Of a DNA stretch of 64,000 nucleotides, positions 1 to 14,300 are shown piece after piece. Source of the stretch: Saxidomus purpurata. Lineage: Eukaryota > Mollusca > Bivalvia > Venerida > Veneridae. The stretch lies in contig JAFMSR010000008.1 in NCBI GenBank assembly GCA_022818135.1, forward strand, positions 5,387,679 through 5,451,678, written 5' to 3'. Below the pieces are notes generated by a model. The model searched no databases, was not told where the DNA came from, and saw only the letters and a list, made by a program, of their open reading frames with translations. A program made the position numbers and the translations under genes. Positions within the stretch are counted from its first letter, which is position 1. Every line of letters starts with the position of its first letter.

Positions 1-3000
1 CAGATGAGTATAACTAGAATCATGTATAAGAAATATAGCCTCAAAACTCCAGAATTAGATGTCCTTAAAGGACACCTAAAAACAATCGAAAGTACAAAAC
101 ACTTACAAAAAGCTGTATCTGAAAATAGACATTTTGCGTCATGCAGAAGATAACATTTTGCTCTCACATGCACCATCGTTGCACGTTAGTGCGCATTCAA
201 TCCAAGATGATCCTCGGAAGAGGTGAGTATATTTTATAAAGATTGTTAAATGTATTGACGTGTAGACAAAATCGTTTTCATTCTGAGTTTTCTTATGTAA
301 AGTTAGGACAATATATACATTGTAATTATACGTTTATTCAGAAGGTTTCTTGACTATAACTTGAAGACAATTTTCCTGACAAATATTAATGCTGTGAATC
401 ACTCTTCATTGTAATACAACTAGAGATATCTATAATAAAAGCGCTGAAGGCACCGCAGGTGTCCTTTATACAACGTGGGGTGAAGGCAAAAACCTTGTAT
501 GTCCAGTTTTCGAAATTTTTCAGGAACTGGAAGAAACTTTATATTTCATTAAAATGCGTTTATTTTAACTAACAATTCAGTCGTTACATGCGGTTTAAGG
601 TATGTTCCATAGCAGTGTACACTTTTCTGAATCTACTTACCTTATTTAGGCTATATTTGCAGTTTTTGTTTTTGCATAACTTTTTTTTTTATTTTGATTG
701 TTTAAATATGACAGAACCAAGCAATTTGAAATGATTACTTTTAACTTTTGTATTTTTAGTCATAACTTCACTCATTCTCTTGCAATATACAAGTATCAAA
801 AGAAACATGGTTGTGGCAGTATGAAAAAGTTCTGTTGCAGAAAATTTGTACTGCCAATAACTTTTATCTCAAAATATTTTGTTTTGGTTTTTAGCTAAAT
901 ACAATTAATAATCTTAAAAAGTATACCTGACTATCTTATATTACAATAGACCCTTCTGGCAAGAAATAAAAAAACAATGAATGGATTTGCAAAAATGTTC
1001 TAAACACAGGTATATAAGGATACAATGATGTGGTTTACAATATAGCTGATGAAAGTTACATAAAACATTCAATAAAACATAGCAATTTTACTTGCTTAGT
1101 TTTGGCAATGTTATATTGGTCCAAACTTGTAGGATTTTTTCCGTCCAGAACATAGCATTAACTGTTTATTAACGATAATCACTCGTTTCATACAGTAAAT
1201 ATGTTTCCATTTTTCGAACAAAAGATTACAATATCTAGCTTATAAAATTAGTCAACACCCCTCAAATCATAGTTTGAATTCAGTTCTCTCACTAACTCAG
1301 TCATCGTCAGTATCACTTTCGCTTTCTGTCCTATCTGTTCAGAAAGACATTCTGGCACATTCTGGCTGGAGGATATCGACTTGTAGAATTCGTGAAATTC
1401 AGTTGGTATGACGCCTGTCTTACATAATGTAAGAAGATCCTTCTTTTTAGCACTAGAATGCAGGTATCTTGTTCTTACACAATGCTTGCGGGCGTTCATA
1501 TTGACCACGTTTGCCACTAAGAAGCTTCACCCTATCAAACTCAGCCATTTTCTTCTATTTTGTATTTAGAATGACAACCTTCAAGATCACTTTCTAGAAA
1601 CACATCCACTTGATCGATGTCCACAACAACCTTTTGTCACTATCTGCCTTCAATACTAAGTTTTTGATTTTAAACTTTTGTAATCAAGAAAGTCATAGTA
1701 TTTTAGTGGTACGAACATAAATGGATCTTTCTGACGTAATTTCCCCTCTTTGCACTTTGATCTCCTGACCATGGTTTTCACTGTGTCCAATTGACTAGGC
1801 ACGAAAATCCTTTTTTTCTTCTTCGCAAATTCAATCGCGGAATGCATACTATCGCATTCCATATGCGTATGCCCGCTTTCAAGGAACTTATGTTCAATCA
1901 ATTTTATGTTCGGAATGCTTAAAACAGCATACAGAAGGCACGTCGCCACAAATTGGTTCCTCTTTGACTTGTGCAGGAATCAGAATATAAGATCACGTGT
2001 TCAACTGATGATGGTAAAGATGATAAGTATAGATGTAGACAAGTTGAAATTTCATTTGAACTTTTTTTTCCGTCCACTCCTGACCAAATTTTATATTTCA
2101 CTTCCTTGTCATCTAAACTGTATACAGACAAATTGTATACACATAATTTTCTCATTTAATACATAATGCATACAAGCGAGCAGGGTGTCTATAACACTGA
2201 CTGTAAATCATGTGCATATGTGCACTTTGTCATTCTGTTTTGCAATGTTTTTGTCTTTCTCTTTTGCTTCTTCTGTATCATTCTTCCTCTTCTTATGTTG
2301 TTGATATAGATCTGTCATCTCAGCAGTTGCTGTACCATCTGCTTTTGCTGTGATATACATGTTACAAAAGTTACATTGGTCCTTTTTTTTGGTACATGGA
2401 TTGACAGATCGTACTCTTCATTTAAAACACGTCTATATAATGGTAACTCAACTGGATCAGTTCCATTTTGCTTACACTTTTCAGTATATACAAATGTACT
2501 TCATGCATTTTTGGCAAAAAAAGATCTGCCGCTAGATACTGTCTACTAGTATTTAATTTTTCATTACTGGTTTTGTTGTGTGGAGTGTGCCTCCAATGTC
2601 CATCTGATCCTTTGAAATGACCTCATTCTTTTTTTCGCAAAGCATGGACGACAATAACTTCTCCAACATCTAAGGTTTTAAGAAAGAACTTCTTACATAC
2701 GTGAAACATTTTGCTATCAACTTCTGAAGTGTATTGTCGTGTACCATTCCTCCTTTCGGGAACTTTATTTCCACCTTCATCAAGATTTTTTTGCTTTTCT
2801 AGAACACGTGCACACATAGATTATTTATGTCTTTCATATGATTGCAAAGCCCAGAAGGTTTCAAATATACTACACCTCTGCTCTATCAATATTTTATCAT
2901 TACATTTAAATTTGCATCTAAAACAATCTGGCTTTACTGACTTCTGTTTAATACTTTTCCAGTAGCAGATGTATATGGATGCTCATTGAATTTAAGCCTT

Positions 3001-4259
3001 TACGAAAGTTCTTTTTCCAACTGGAACAGCCTTTTCTTAATAGGAGTTGTGAACTTTGCTTCTTTTCTTGGAGTAAGGGTACCGTGGTTTTCAGATGGCC
3101 CTGGTGTTGATGTCTTTTGTAATATAGTCTCTTTTTCAATTGGCATTGCTGTTAGCTGGGGTACTCCGATGAATTGATATCAATGTCTAAATGATAAGTT
3201 GTTGGATTTATTTTTTTACAGGAAACGTAATGTTCCATGACATTTTCGTTCATTTTCTCTTTCATTTTCACACACTGCACTGTTTGATAGTGTTCTTTAT
3301 GAATCCAGTTCTGATTTATTTTCACAGAAACTTGCATTGCCCGATGGCCATAAAGTATCGTTTCTTCAGCTTCTTTGCTTTGACATCCAGCTATTGAATT
3401 GCATTCACATTTTGACATTATCAGTCTGTGAATTTTCAGTTGTTTGAACGTGTTTGCTACTGTTTCTTGTAATCTGTAATTCCCTCTCAGCATCAATAGA
3501 ACAACGAACAAGATCTTTTTCAGCTGGTGGAAACAAAATGCATTAGTTACTACATTTAAGAAACTAATAGAATAATGACTTAAAATAACACAGGTTATCT
3601 TGTGTAAATTTAATGAATGTGGCTAACTCAAATCTTACAAAACATCATTTTATTCAAATGTGTAAATTAATCAAACCTATTAACCAGGCTACTGTATTTA
3701 CAGTGTCATTGCTTATAAGTTCTGATACTTTTAAGATCTTTGATGGGATAAATATAAGTCACAGTATAAATCCATTACAATAGTAATATTGACTACTTGA
3801 AAGCAAACAAAATACATGTATGTGCCAAATATTGCTTACCTTTCAATAAAGACAATGAAACTTAAACCACACATAGTTCCTACATTCCATTATATTGAAA
3901 AACAGTGCGGCGTTATCAACACCAATTATCTACAAATTGGATGTCTCTGTTACAGGCAAAACAGTGTACAATTACATAGGAGCTTTTTGTCACAGTGAGA
4001 TAAGGTGTTTATGAACACATACATGAATGCCAAAAGAAAATGAAAGCAGATGTTTGGATTGAGTATATAGAGTTTAGCATAAATTATTTAAATAGAATGA
4101 AGTGCTTTCGGAAATATACGTATATTCTTAAATGTTTTATTCTGACTTTGAACTATTTTGTGTTTGGAGATTTTCAGATGAGTGTAATTAGAATCATGTA
4201 TAAGAAATCAAACTAAAAGCTCCAGAACTAGATGTCCTAAAGGACACATAAAACGATCG
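1..4259. repeat. ~85-bp direct repeat flanking the DUF7869 relic (copies 1-88 and 4,175-4,259)
   Basis: Positions 1-88 and 4,175-4,259 match closely in the same orientation. Both begin CAGATGAGT and share the blocks AGAATCATGTATAAGAAAT and AGATGTCCT, and the similarity stops abruptly on the right. The two copies bracket the minus-strand DUF7869 relic. They could be terminal direct repeats of an element or the footprint of a local duplication. The left copy touches the window edge, so its true extent is unknown. The first copy is open in one frame for about 48 codons, but the second has an early stop, so a coding role is not supported. Confidence 0.55.
1245..3511 (-). pseudogene. Degenerate DUF7869-family protein (mobile-element-associated)
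   Basis: Read on the minus strand, successive frames give a recognisable, intronless but broken protein of the DUF7869 type, which is multicopy and transposon-associated in invertebrates. The order from the N-terminal side is as follows. A Cys-containing leader lies at 3,511-3,152. Positions 2,817-2,623 contain VCKKFFLKTLDVGE. Positions ~2,610-2,430 contain DGHWRHTPHNKTS and a region that reads AADLFLPKMHEV. Positions ~2,400-2,220 contain PKKDQCNFC in another frame. Positions 2,155-1,919 contain the core YNLSVYSLDD, SNEIS and YSDSC motifs. Positions 1,949-1,656 contain EHKFLESGHTHMECDSMH. Positions 1,517-1,248 contain KKKDLLTLC and FHEFYKS. Frame changes (for example at 1,919-1,949) and stops separate the pieces, so it is not expressed as one protein. 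I recognise the family from these motifs; the exact element class is inference. Confidence 0.7.
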
Positions 4260-5313
4260 TCGGCGCGATTTTAGGCATATGGAAGAGATCGGTAGCTAGA
4301 TTTCATAGTAAAACGTTATGTCAATAATTATCTTCATTTAGTAAGAAGGGGCAAAATGCCATACGGTGAAACAAATGTGCACAAATATGTAAATCGAAAT
4401 ATTGAACGTTATTCACTGGTCGCGAACGTTTAATTACTCTACACTCACAATAAACATTAGTCTGGAGTAAATAACATATTATATTGATAGATATGATCTA
4501 TTTACGTACTAAAATTTTAAAAGCGACTCACGAAAGACTGAAAATGCATGAGTATTTATTGACCTTTACCATGCCGTATTATCCATGAAAAGATGCCTTA
4601 CATAGGAAATTCTACAATCCAAAAATTGTTGTAATTCTACTCGGTTGCAGGAAACCAACTTCCGGTCAAAAGCGAGCTAAATAGCACAGATAAATATGTC
4701 TAATTCTATGATCAGACGCTATATGAAATTTGGTTTTTTGACGTGGTAAAAGGGAATATATTACTCGCTTAGATTAATATTATCCGTTTTATTACCTTCC
4801 CCTTTCTTAAATTTTGAAAGAATCGGTATCGTCTAATTCATTTAACGACTGAACGTAAGCAGACCTTCAAGTTCCCTATGTTACTCAAAGTCCTTTCGCG
4901 TCGTCACTCAATAACGTCACAAATCAGCACGTACTAACATTTTGCGTTCTGCACGCCAACATTGTCACGATTAGCGTCGGGTACAATGACGGGATATGTC
5001 AAGTGTATATTATCGGCCGTTAATATCACAATATCTAATTTCGTTTTCCAATCAGATGATCTGGCATTAGGAGGGTAATAAATCTTTCTTACGAGTATAT
5101 ACAATTTTACAACTAATACATGATCAATACGCTCACGCACGTTACGTGTAAATGTACGGTGTACATGAACTACTTGAACATATAAAATAGATGTGTGTCT
5201 TCATGCGACGTCATGAATATGTTACATTTTCTCAAATGTGTTAGTCTTTGTTGAAAAGCATAAGCAAGTATGATATATAAATGCATTTTATTATGTATGC
5301 TTTCTATTTTTAG
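3512..5313. other. Non-coding stretch, no gene seen
   Basis: Apart from the right direct-repeat copy (4,175-4,259), I see no exon, RNA gene or repeat I can support here. Open frames are short and lack recognisable motifs. Any signal-peptide exon of the ShK/TSP1/SRCR gene could be hidden here or upstream of the window; no convincing ATG plus hydrophobic core plus phase-1 donor was found. Confidence 0.4.
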
Positions 5314-5364
5314 GTTTTTCGTTTGGACTGATTTCAACAACAGTTCTGTTTCCTACAGTAATAG
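5314..5364 (+). CDS. Possible mucin-like linker exon
   Basis: A 51-bp open segment lies between a pyrimidine-rich acceptor (TTTCTATTTTTAG) and a donor (GTAGAT). It is phase 1-1 like the next exons and encodes a short Ser/Thr/Val stretch containing ISTTVLFPT. It could equally be chance, since splice-like sites are common in AT-rich DNA. It is included because its phase and size fit the linker exons downstream. Confidence 0.25.
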
Positions 5365-8300
5365 GTAGATACGTTGGTATACAATAGGTCTCAGATATTC
5401 CAAATGTGTTCAGTTCAATATATAATATTAAGACGGGGATACAAATATAAAACAGATAAATGCAAAAGTTTATTAAAAACGGAAATAAATGAAGGCTTGA
5501 AACAAGTCCACTTCGGATATACATGTATTAATTAATGTTAGAATTTTTTATCAAAAAACTTTTATTATGGACTTCTTTGAAAAAACAATATTTTTCAGAT
5601 TAGCAGAAAAGTAAATGTTGACATTTCAATGAAATATATTCCTCTAAAGCTCTATTCAATAATATAATGAAATAGATCAAGGCATTGACTGACTTCGTTT
5701 GTTCAACGTTTCTATGCATTACCATAACAAATTTGATATCGTGAAAATATCACTTCGGTTCGGTGAAATTTAAATGTAATATAACACCGAAACCAACAAT
5801 ACTTCCAATTATTTTATGTTTTAAACTCAATTTGTTGCGTTAAATTCAATAAAATGTCGGAAACATCATCAGAAAGCAAAACACATATGACGTCAACGAC
5901 GTGAACGTCGTTTGGTTCCCAGCATTCATTACGATCGGTATACGTTTTGACGTTACTTTGGGTAACAGATTTCGATAATTTCATTGAGTGAAGCAATAAT
6001 CCAACGTTATGTTTCTATAAACATTAACAGTTTTATAGATTTTGTAAATAGAACAAGTGAATAGAGTTGCGAAGCATACACATATCATGAAGTTATACAT
6101 GAAGTTATACGGTTGTATAGTATCGTAAATATTTATTTATCAAATTCACATCCGTTATTTATTGCTCTAGTGTATATAACTAATATTCTGAGAAAATGTC
6201 CTGTTGAGTTTATGATTGACTCCTTTTTTATTTCTTTAAAGGTTTTCTATTAGATAATGGAACCTCAACGGCGGACCCAGTTCTACAACATACCAGCACA
6301 ACTAACTCAACGGTACATGTAACAGGTGAGAAAGCTGAAATCATTCACCACCTTTATTGCTTACATTGCAGGTAAATATCAGTCTGGATGCAATCGGATA
6401 TCCAGAGCTTCGCTCTATTTTAAACCATTATTAAAAATGTTTTGAGGTTTAAACTTAAGCCTCTTAACTGTATATATACATCAATATACAGTAGTTTAGC
6501 CTTACCAAGTTCAATCATATTTTCTTCTATCATACGGCATCGATTGACGAACTCGACATCCGTATCCAACCCAACACTGGGTTGGTTATAGATATGTTTA
6601 CGGTCAACTTAGCTTTGTATTGCCTCGGCGGTTATGCTATTCCATTTCATACAGACATCAGTAGAGACAACCCGGTATAGTTTTGTTTCTGTTTACCAGG
6701 TTTTTTTTTCTACAGAGACGTTTGGTCTATCTTGACAAATACCATTGGTCAGTTATCCTCACAACAATTTCAACAGGTAGTGTCAATGTTTTCTCTGCTG
6801 CAGCAATATACAATAAAATGCACAAGTGTTTGAAACTAACTCGTCATTCATCAATGTTGTATTACCCTGGCTTTTTGTATGGACAGCGTCGTCTATTATG
6901 GTCATCAGGAACAATGTGGTATATCTTGTCTATCTGACCTATAACCGTATTCTCCCGAAAAGGTTTTCGTGAGCAGATGTTAAATTGTTGCAGCTTAGCA
7001 GACATCCTTTCGCCTTAATCCTGATTTTTCCGCCGCTGCGACTGTAGCCAGCGAATTTTCCGATCACGACCAATTATAACTCTCTATTTTAATGTGGTTC
7101 TGAATGAATTATAAGTACGATACATGCAGAACTTTGAAACAGTCAGTCTTTTCCTGAACCAACCAAACCATGACTTTCAGAAACACGTATGTCTGAAATG
7201 GAAGGCAAAATCAATTGCGTCAAACATTATTACGACTGCTTTAATATGAATTATTCTTCACAAAGACCGAAAACAATGTAAATTTTTATCAGTTACTTAG
7301 TAAAACTGTGAAACAATAAACAGTGTAGGTACGAAACTAGAATAGTATCAAACATAAGACGTGCTTCTGCAAGAATAATAAAACAGTATTAGGTATAAAT
7401 ATAAAGATTATTTTGTCCATCATACTTTATGACGATAATTTATCTTAAGGATATATTTCAGCACCACATGTACCTTCAACAGTGCAAGGACCTGTTGTAA
7501 CTAGTTCACAAACTGGTAAGATATTTGTAGTTCTGCGTTAGACGTGTTTGATTCATGTCAAAATAATGTCTAGATTGCTTTGACTGTTTGGCGTCCGTTC
7601 TAAAGCTTTTCAGTCGACAATTACGTTGTCGATTGTTTCAATTTTGTGACGATATTAACTTTACGAATGTAAAAGGACAAGTAACATGTACTATATATTG
7701 AATATTGTTCATTTGTTTTTGCCTTTGAAGTTTGCAGGGATACGATAGACAATTGCAGTCAATATGGACGTACAGCATGCACTAATACAATATATGAAGC
7801 TTGGACAAAGGCTCATTGTGCCATGTATTGTGGACACTGCACACCACCCAGTACGTACTATATAAAACACTTTATCATACATTCTGTATGCCATTTTCAT
7901 AATTATTTTTGCTTTGCCTCCGAATAAGTAATGCAATGGTGCATGGTTTCTGGACACTGGGGTGTAGCGAAGGCTCTCTGAGCAATACCTACAATTAATT
8001 GGTTGACCAAAGCGTTACAACTTTTCTCGATGCATGCTCGAGTAATGATTGTTCAATATGACATAGTAAAGGTGATTTGTAAATGACTGAGCTTACTGCA
8101 TTCTCAAAAGTGCATTGAACATGAACAAAGACCGACCTGACTTACACGGCGTCATTTCTTATTAAAGAAAACCCCTGCAAATATTGAAACATCAACGTAC
8201 AATTATGCTGTATGTTTAGTATCTCTATGGCGGACTACACAGTTTAGAGATCCTGAAATCACCTTGGAGAGATCAATTATCTTTCTTTTTTTCAATTGTT

Positions 8301-11300
8301 TATTCTTCCCTTTGTACAATAAAGAAATAAATACAAAGGAGACTTACTTGCACACATCAAAACTGGCATTTTATATAATTGTTCCGTTCCTAAACCTTAC
8401 ATGTATTCACAGCTTAGGTTCCGTCGTGTACTCCCATGTGATTTGATCGATTGTATACTGATATTCCTTCTACAATTTTTTTCAGTACCACTGCCACAAT
8501 TATGTGAAGATAAGATACATAATTGTGCCGAGTATGATTCTGGTGATCTGTGCACCGATGCCAAATTTTACACATGGGCATATAATAATTGCAAGGGATA
8601 TTGCAGGTTTGATATGTGTAATGGTAGGTAGTTAGGACAAAAGTCTGTCCTTGATCTGTACTTTGAATACTGAAACGCGTTATTCGTCAATAGCCAACAA
8701 ATATTTGAGAAAGCAGAAGTTTTCTAATAAGTTGCTTTTATATTGTATTAACACTGACAGTAGATATCATAATTAATTGTATTTCTGCCACATTAGAACC
8801 AACACTGGCTTTGAGCTTTCATTCCCTTTTGTTAGAGCTTTTTTATCATTAGTCTGCATAGCAACTATCAACGTTTTATTGCATGCGTTACGTACTTGAA
8901 GGGGCAGATTTAGATAGTTGTAAGATTGGTAATTAATAGCAGTTATATCTTGTTCTTAATACTCTTTCAGAAAGTTGGTGCGAGGACAGTAAGGGTGCTA
9001 ACTGTGCACTTCTTGACACAGCACTTAATTTTTGTGCCGATATAGACAAAGCAAAAACTATTTGCCGTAAACACTGTGACCTGTGTAATGTTAGTAAGTA
9101 CTTAAATCTCATCAGGTCAATTTGAAAACAAAGTACTCTCAAAGATAACGGAGGGTTGAAATATCATGCTAGAAGGATATGGAAAGGTCAGAAACAACCC
9201 AAGTAACGTATTTGTTTTATCGACCACATACATGCATGTTTTTACCTAATCAGTATAGTGTATTTGTGATCTGTTGGCTACCGGCCCATACACAACCTAT
9301 GTACAAAATAATGACATACTTTGAAATATGTGAATACAAACATCTATATATAATGCCAAAGTACATGTATCATATTGTGTCATTATAAAGAAAACATATA
9401 GTGAGCCCATATCTGTACAGATTGTCTTTATATAAAGGACAATAATTTCGAACTACAGACACAATACATGTTTGTATAATAAGCCCGAATATCTACTAGT
9501 GCTAGTTAATAGCTTGGTTCTACGTTTAAAAGAGAGATATAGATACATAGCTAAATTTCTAATTGTTGTCACATTTGTACATGACATTGAATTACAAAAT
9601 TTGATACGTGAAGGGTTGGCTATACAGTAAACCGGTATATATTTCTCCCGAAGGTCATTGTATAGAGGACAAGTCAAGACAAAATATAACTCATCGTCTA
9701 AACTACACTCACAGTAACTACAATAACGAAATTCAGAAGGAATGCTATAGTATCGTCCTTGCTCTTTCATGGATGAGAACCCAAAAGTTGCCATACATTT
9801 TCTTAATTTACCAATGTCAATGTAAGATATGTAGTTCTCTTTTCCATGCAGTAATTTGAAATCATATACATGTAATATGTCAATTTGACTTAACTACATA
9901 CACTCATCAATACATATGTTTCACTGCTCTTGCTGTCAGCTGATGGAGTATGGTGCTCATGGGGAACATGGTCAGCCTGTGATACTTCTTGTGGGAATGG
10001 AACCGAAGTTCGAACGCGTCAGTGTGCGTGTCCTGCACCGACAGAAGAGGGTAAAAAATGTACAGGTGACGATCAACTAACTCAACAGTGTTCTATGGAT
10101 CCTTGTCCGGGTTAGTGTTTACATTATACTAAGGAAATAGTTTTTACTATTGAGTGATATACCGGTTAGTATATCATTGTGTGGATTTAAGTGGATCATA
10201 GTAATCTTATTACGAGGCAGAGGGCCTGAGTGATACGAGGCAGAGGGCCTGAGTGATACGAAGCATCTAAACGACAAACAGTGATATACTTATCGAAATA
10301 TCACTCAAAAGTAAAAGACATTTCCACTCTACCGCATTAATTTAAAATTATATAGCGTTAATTTAAACAAAAAAAGTTAGAAGGGGTACTTTTAACTGCA
10401 CTAACATGAACTCGCGTCTTTGAACTCGTAGCATTCCATGCATTCCGTTGATTTGACTGTTCTTTTTACTTAAAACACCATTTGTATTATTGTGTTGTTG
10501 CTGATATTACAGGCGATACCGGAAACGAAGTAAATTTTAATACAATTTGTTTTAATCACGTGACTTCATTTATTACAATAATCCAAGCGTATTAACGCAT
10601 GTACAGTGAAAAATACGCAGGAGGGAATTTCAGCCGCCAAAATAGTTCGGGACATCTAGAGTGATATACGTTGTAAGGTATATCACGTTCAAATTCTTCT
10701 TTGTGTATATAAGAGAAATTCTCAGTAGTGTTAGAATCATTCATGTGCGATTCTTATCCATTAATTCATATCATGCCAAAATTGTAATGTAGCATCTGTC
10801 GAATTCAAAATGTTAATGTACACCCATGAACTCTTTTCAGTCATTATCATTAAATACGAGAAGCAGTAAATGGCGGAGATAACCAGATAAAGGTAGTCAA
10901 GGTGATTTATTTACCGGCCTACGGTCGGAAAATGTACAGCAAGCTAGAGAGGACAACGTAGTGAATTAAAATTGCATGTTAAACTTTTCCATGCTCATCC
11001 AAAACAGGATAAGAAGCCATCGCCTGGCTTAAATAAGATTATTTAAGTAGGTGCTGAAACATTTCATAAGCCTAATCAGAGTATCGTATAGTTCATCTAG
11101 AAAAGAGAGAAGGCATGCAGAATTTTTTTTTTTTGAAAAAAATACCCAATTTATTTTTTACAGTGAATGGTGGATGGAGTTCGTGGACGGATTGGAAAGG
11201 CTGCAGTGTCACCTGTGGTATAGGCATGAGGAATCGAAAACGGTTTTGCAACAACCCTTCTCCGTCACTCTCTGGAGACCATTGTTTTGGAGACAGTGTA

Positions 11301-14300
11301 CAGTATGATATTTGTGCAAAAGCAATGTGTTCTGGTATTTATATTTACGATCTGTGAATTACTTTATTGCATTTATTCTTTTATAGGTTAGCAAAACTGT
11401 CATTTTTATTATTTATTCTTTAAATGCTTATGTTCCATTTGATATTTGTGACAGGATTGAACTTAAAGTCTTTGATAGGGAATTAATGGGTTGTAATGTA
11501 TTGCATGACATTTGAGAATGTAGAAGAACGACGTAAATGTTTGACCAACAAAACACCATACTTATATGCCAGAGAAATTTTAGCTGATGGAAATTGGACA
11601 ACATGGAATCAATGGACGACATGTAGCAAAACTTGTGGATATGGAATAAGAACCAGAAATCGAACCTGCACTGTCGGGAATTTCCTTCTTCAGACTTGCA
11701 GTGGACTACCTTATGAATACGAAACCTGCCCAAAAACATCTTGCATGGGTAAGAAGAATGATAACTTATCAAAACGACGCGAAAATTACAGAATTTCCAG
11801 TGTACGACTGTATGCAGGTTCCTGACAGGAAAAGTGAAAATTTTAGACGGCTTCAAGAATCAGAATGTCATGTGACAGAACTGATTCTGGGTCGAACAAT
11901 TCTTTTTTCGGAAAGAGCTAAGTTCTTCACTAAAGAGATTATCAAAAAGGCAAAGACAACTGTTTTTAAAGATAAAAGCACATGTGATAAAATGTTAATG
12001 AAATGATATGAACACATGCACCAAATTTTGTTTTCGCTTGCGGGGATCACGCTACTAAGTTTCTGATCACGTGACTACAGCAATTCTGCTTGAAAATCCG
12101 GAATTGAAAAATTCATTTCGAGATGTAAAAAGGCTTAATCGAACGCTTCAGAGGTGTTTGTAGGAATCGAATCTAATTTCAGAACTACCAAATCTCACTA
12201 ACCTTCCTGCATTGAAGGAATAGATAACTTCAGAGAACTTAAAAAGTTTAATCGAACGCTACAGGCGTGCTTCTTAGAAATCAATTCCAAATTCAGAACT
12301 ACCAAACCGCATCCATCTTTTGTTTATTGCGAAAATTGCTAAGCTCTACAATAACAGTAGTAACGGTGCCTCTTTAGGGCAGCGGCTGGGCATGCACGGT
12401 GGCCATTTGGAATGACATGGCAGCAAGTGAGCGGCGGCCATGTTAAATAACATCAATGTAGACACGAGGCGGCCATGTTGAATGAAATTTCGAGGTCGCC
12501 ATCTGGAATAATTGTTAAAAGAAGGCAACATTTTGATGCCTTTAGAAAGTGACATTTTTAATGATAATTATTTTTGTACATGCTTGGTATATTCGCTTTG
12601 ATACCTATAGTTATCAGGTGATAAAATGTGAGTTGACTGGTTTTAATAGACATTATATTGACAGTCGCGTAAACATCTTGCATTAAACTCTGATTTTTCG
12701 GCCGCAGAAGCAGCCCGCTATATTTAAAACGGGATGCATGGAAACTTAGGCAATAGATCGAATGTATGCGTCTCTCTTCATTGAAAAATTGAGGTACTTC
12801 TGAGATGAAATCTGTAGTTTTTTGTCTGAAAACGCAAGAGTTATCGATCGTTATTTAGATGCGTCTCTTTATAAGCTTATTTTTTCCTCTATAGCTAGTC
12901 GGTCTCTATAGTGTAGTGATTAAGTTGTCTGCGCTGTACTTTAACAGGTTACGTTCAAATCCCATCAAAACTCTTCTTTTTTTAATTTTCTTCCGTTTCA
13001 CTTATCTGATTCAGCTTTTTAGATGTTTTACGGCAAATGTTCATAAAAATCTTCAATCATGTGAAACCAACAAGGATAATGGCAATGAAAAATTAAGACT
13101 ACTGGAGGTATAAAATTACGGTAATGGCTGATTTTAGATATAGTTATTTGGAAATCTAGACGGTAAAAGTTCATCATTCTTTGCCAGTATATTAAGAATA
13201 GTAAAAAGACCTATATACACAGATCCGTGACTCAGATATATTTAGTATGTTGGTATGTTAGAGTTTTATCGTTGGTACCAAATACTCATTATGACCAATG
13301 CCCACAGAAGAGACTAGTTATTTTAGGTTTCAGGGGATAGTGCAAGATACAGAACGCGTCCCGTTCCAGAAACACCGTCTTGTTCTTGACATATTGGACC
13401 TCGGTTTTTTAGGTCTTATCCGAAGACCATTAGTTGTGTTGGTGAAGGAGCGGGGGTTGAACTTGTGATCCCTAGATTTCAAGTCTTGCGTGTTAATTCT
13501 GGACCACTGATCCGCTCCTAATAAGTTTTGATTTGAATTTTAAAGACTTTTAAGGTTAATACTTTTGAAGGTCCGGCAATGAGAGTTAAAATTTTAACTT
13601 CATCATTATGCTGAGACGCCAGCATGTCTCCCATCATGCCTTAAAGTAGCTTTTTGTAGCCAAAAAAGGAGAAATGTACCTGACTGCAATATCCAGTCAA
13701 TATTAGCCAGTTTTCCTAGTGAGATTTCCAATGAATAATCCGCTAGGTGTGCCCCTGTGATAGATTATCTCGTGACTTGACTACGGCCACATCACACAGA
13801 AGGCTCTCCGGTATCTCTCTTGACAGATGATCGCTAATAAGTTTTGTGTTGATACTTTTCTTTATGTAATAGCAAATAATGGTGAACTTTAACCGTCAAG
13901 ATTTTCAGATAACAAGATCACCTTATTGTGTGTTCCTAAATTTAATATTACATTGTCATTATCCTTATAAGTCTGATATGAATAAAGACTTTTATTAATA
14001 GTTGCAAAAACACATTAACATGTGGTTTTAAAGCTGAAAAAAAAGGAAAAAGAAAGAAAAAAAAGAAAAATGGATTTGAATAGGATTTGAACTCCACTTG
14101 TAAATTAGAAGGCTATTGACTTATCCACTACAAAAAGGGACTTACTAGAATATTGAGGGAAAATAAGCTGATATTATTTATTGTATAAAAGGGATAAATC
14201 GTTTTCGTAAAAATATTATTTAAATTAGCGAGCATTTTCTCGCTCAAAGATTGAATTTTATTTTAAGCAATTGTTGTTGTTTTTATAAAAGTAGAACATT

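Noticed and set aside
180..220. ATG followed by a good phase-1 donor (GAAGAG|GTGAGT), a possible first exon
   Set aside because: The encoded start (MILGR) is not a signal peptide and there is no evidence it splices to 5,314 or 6,254.
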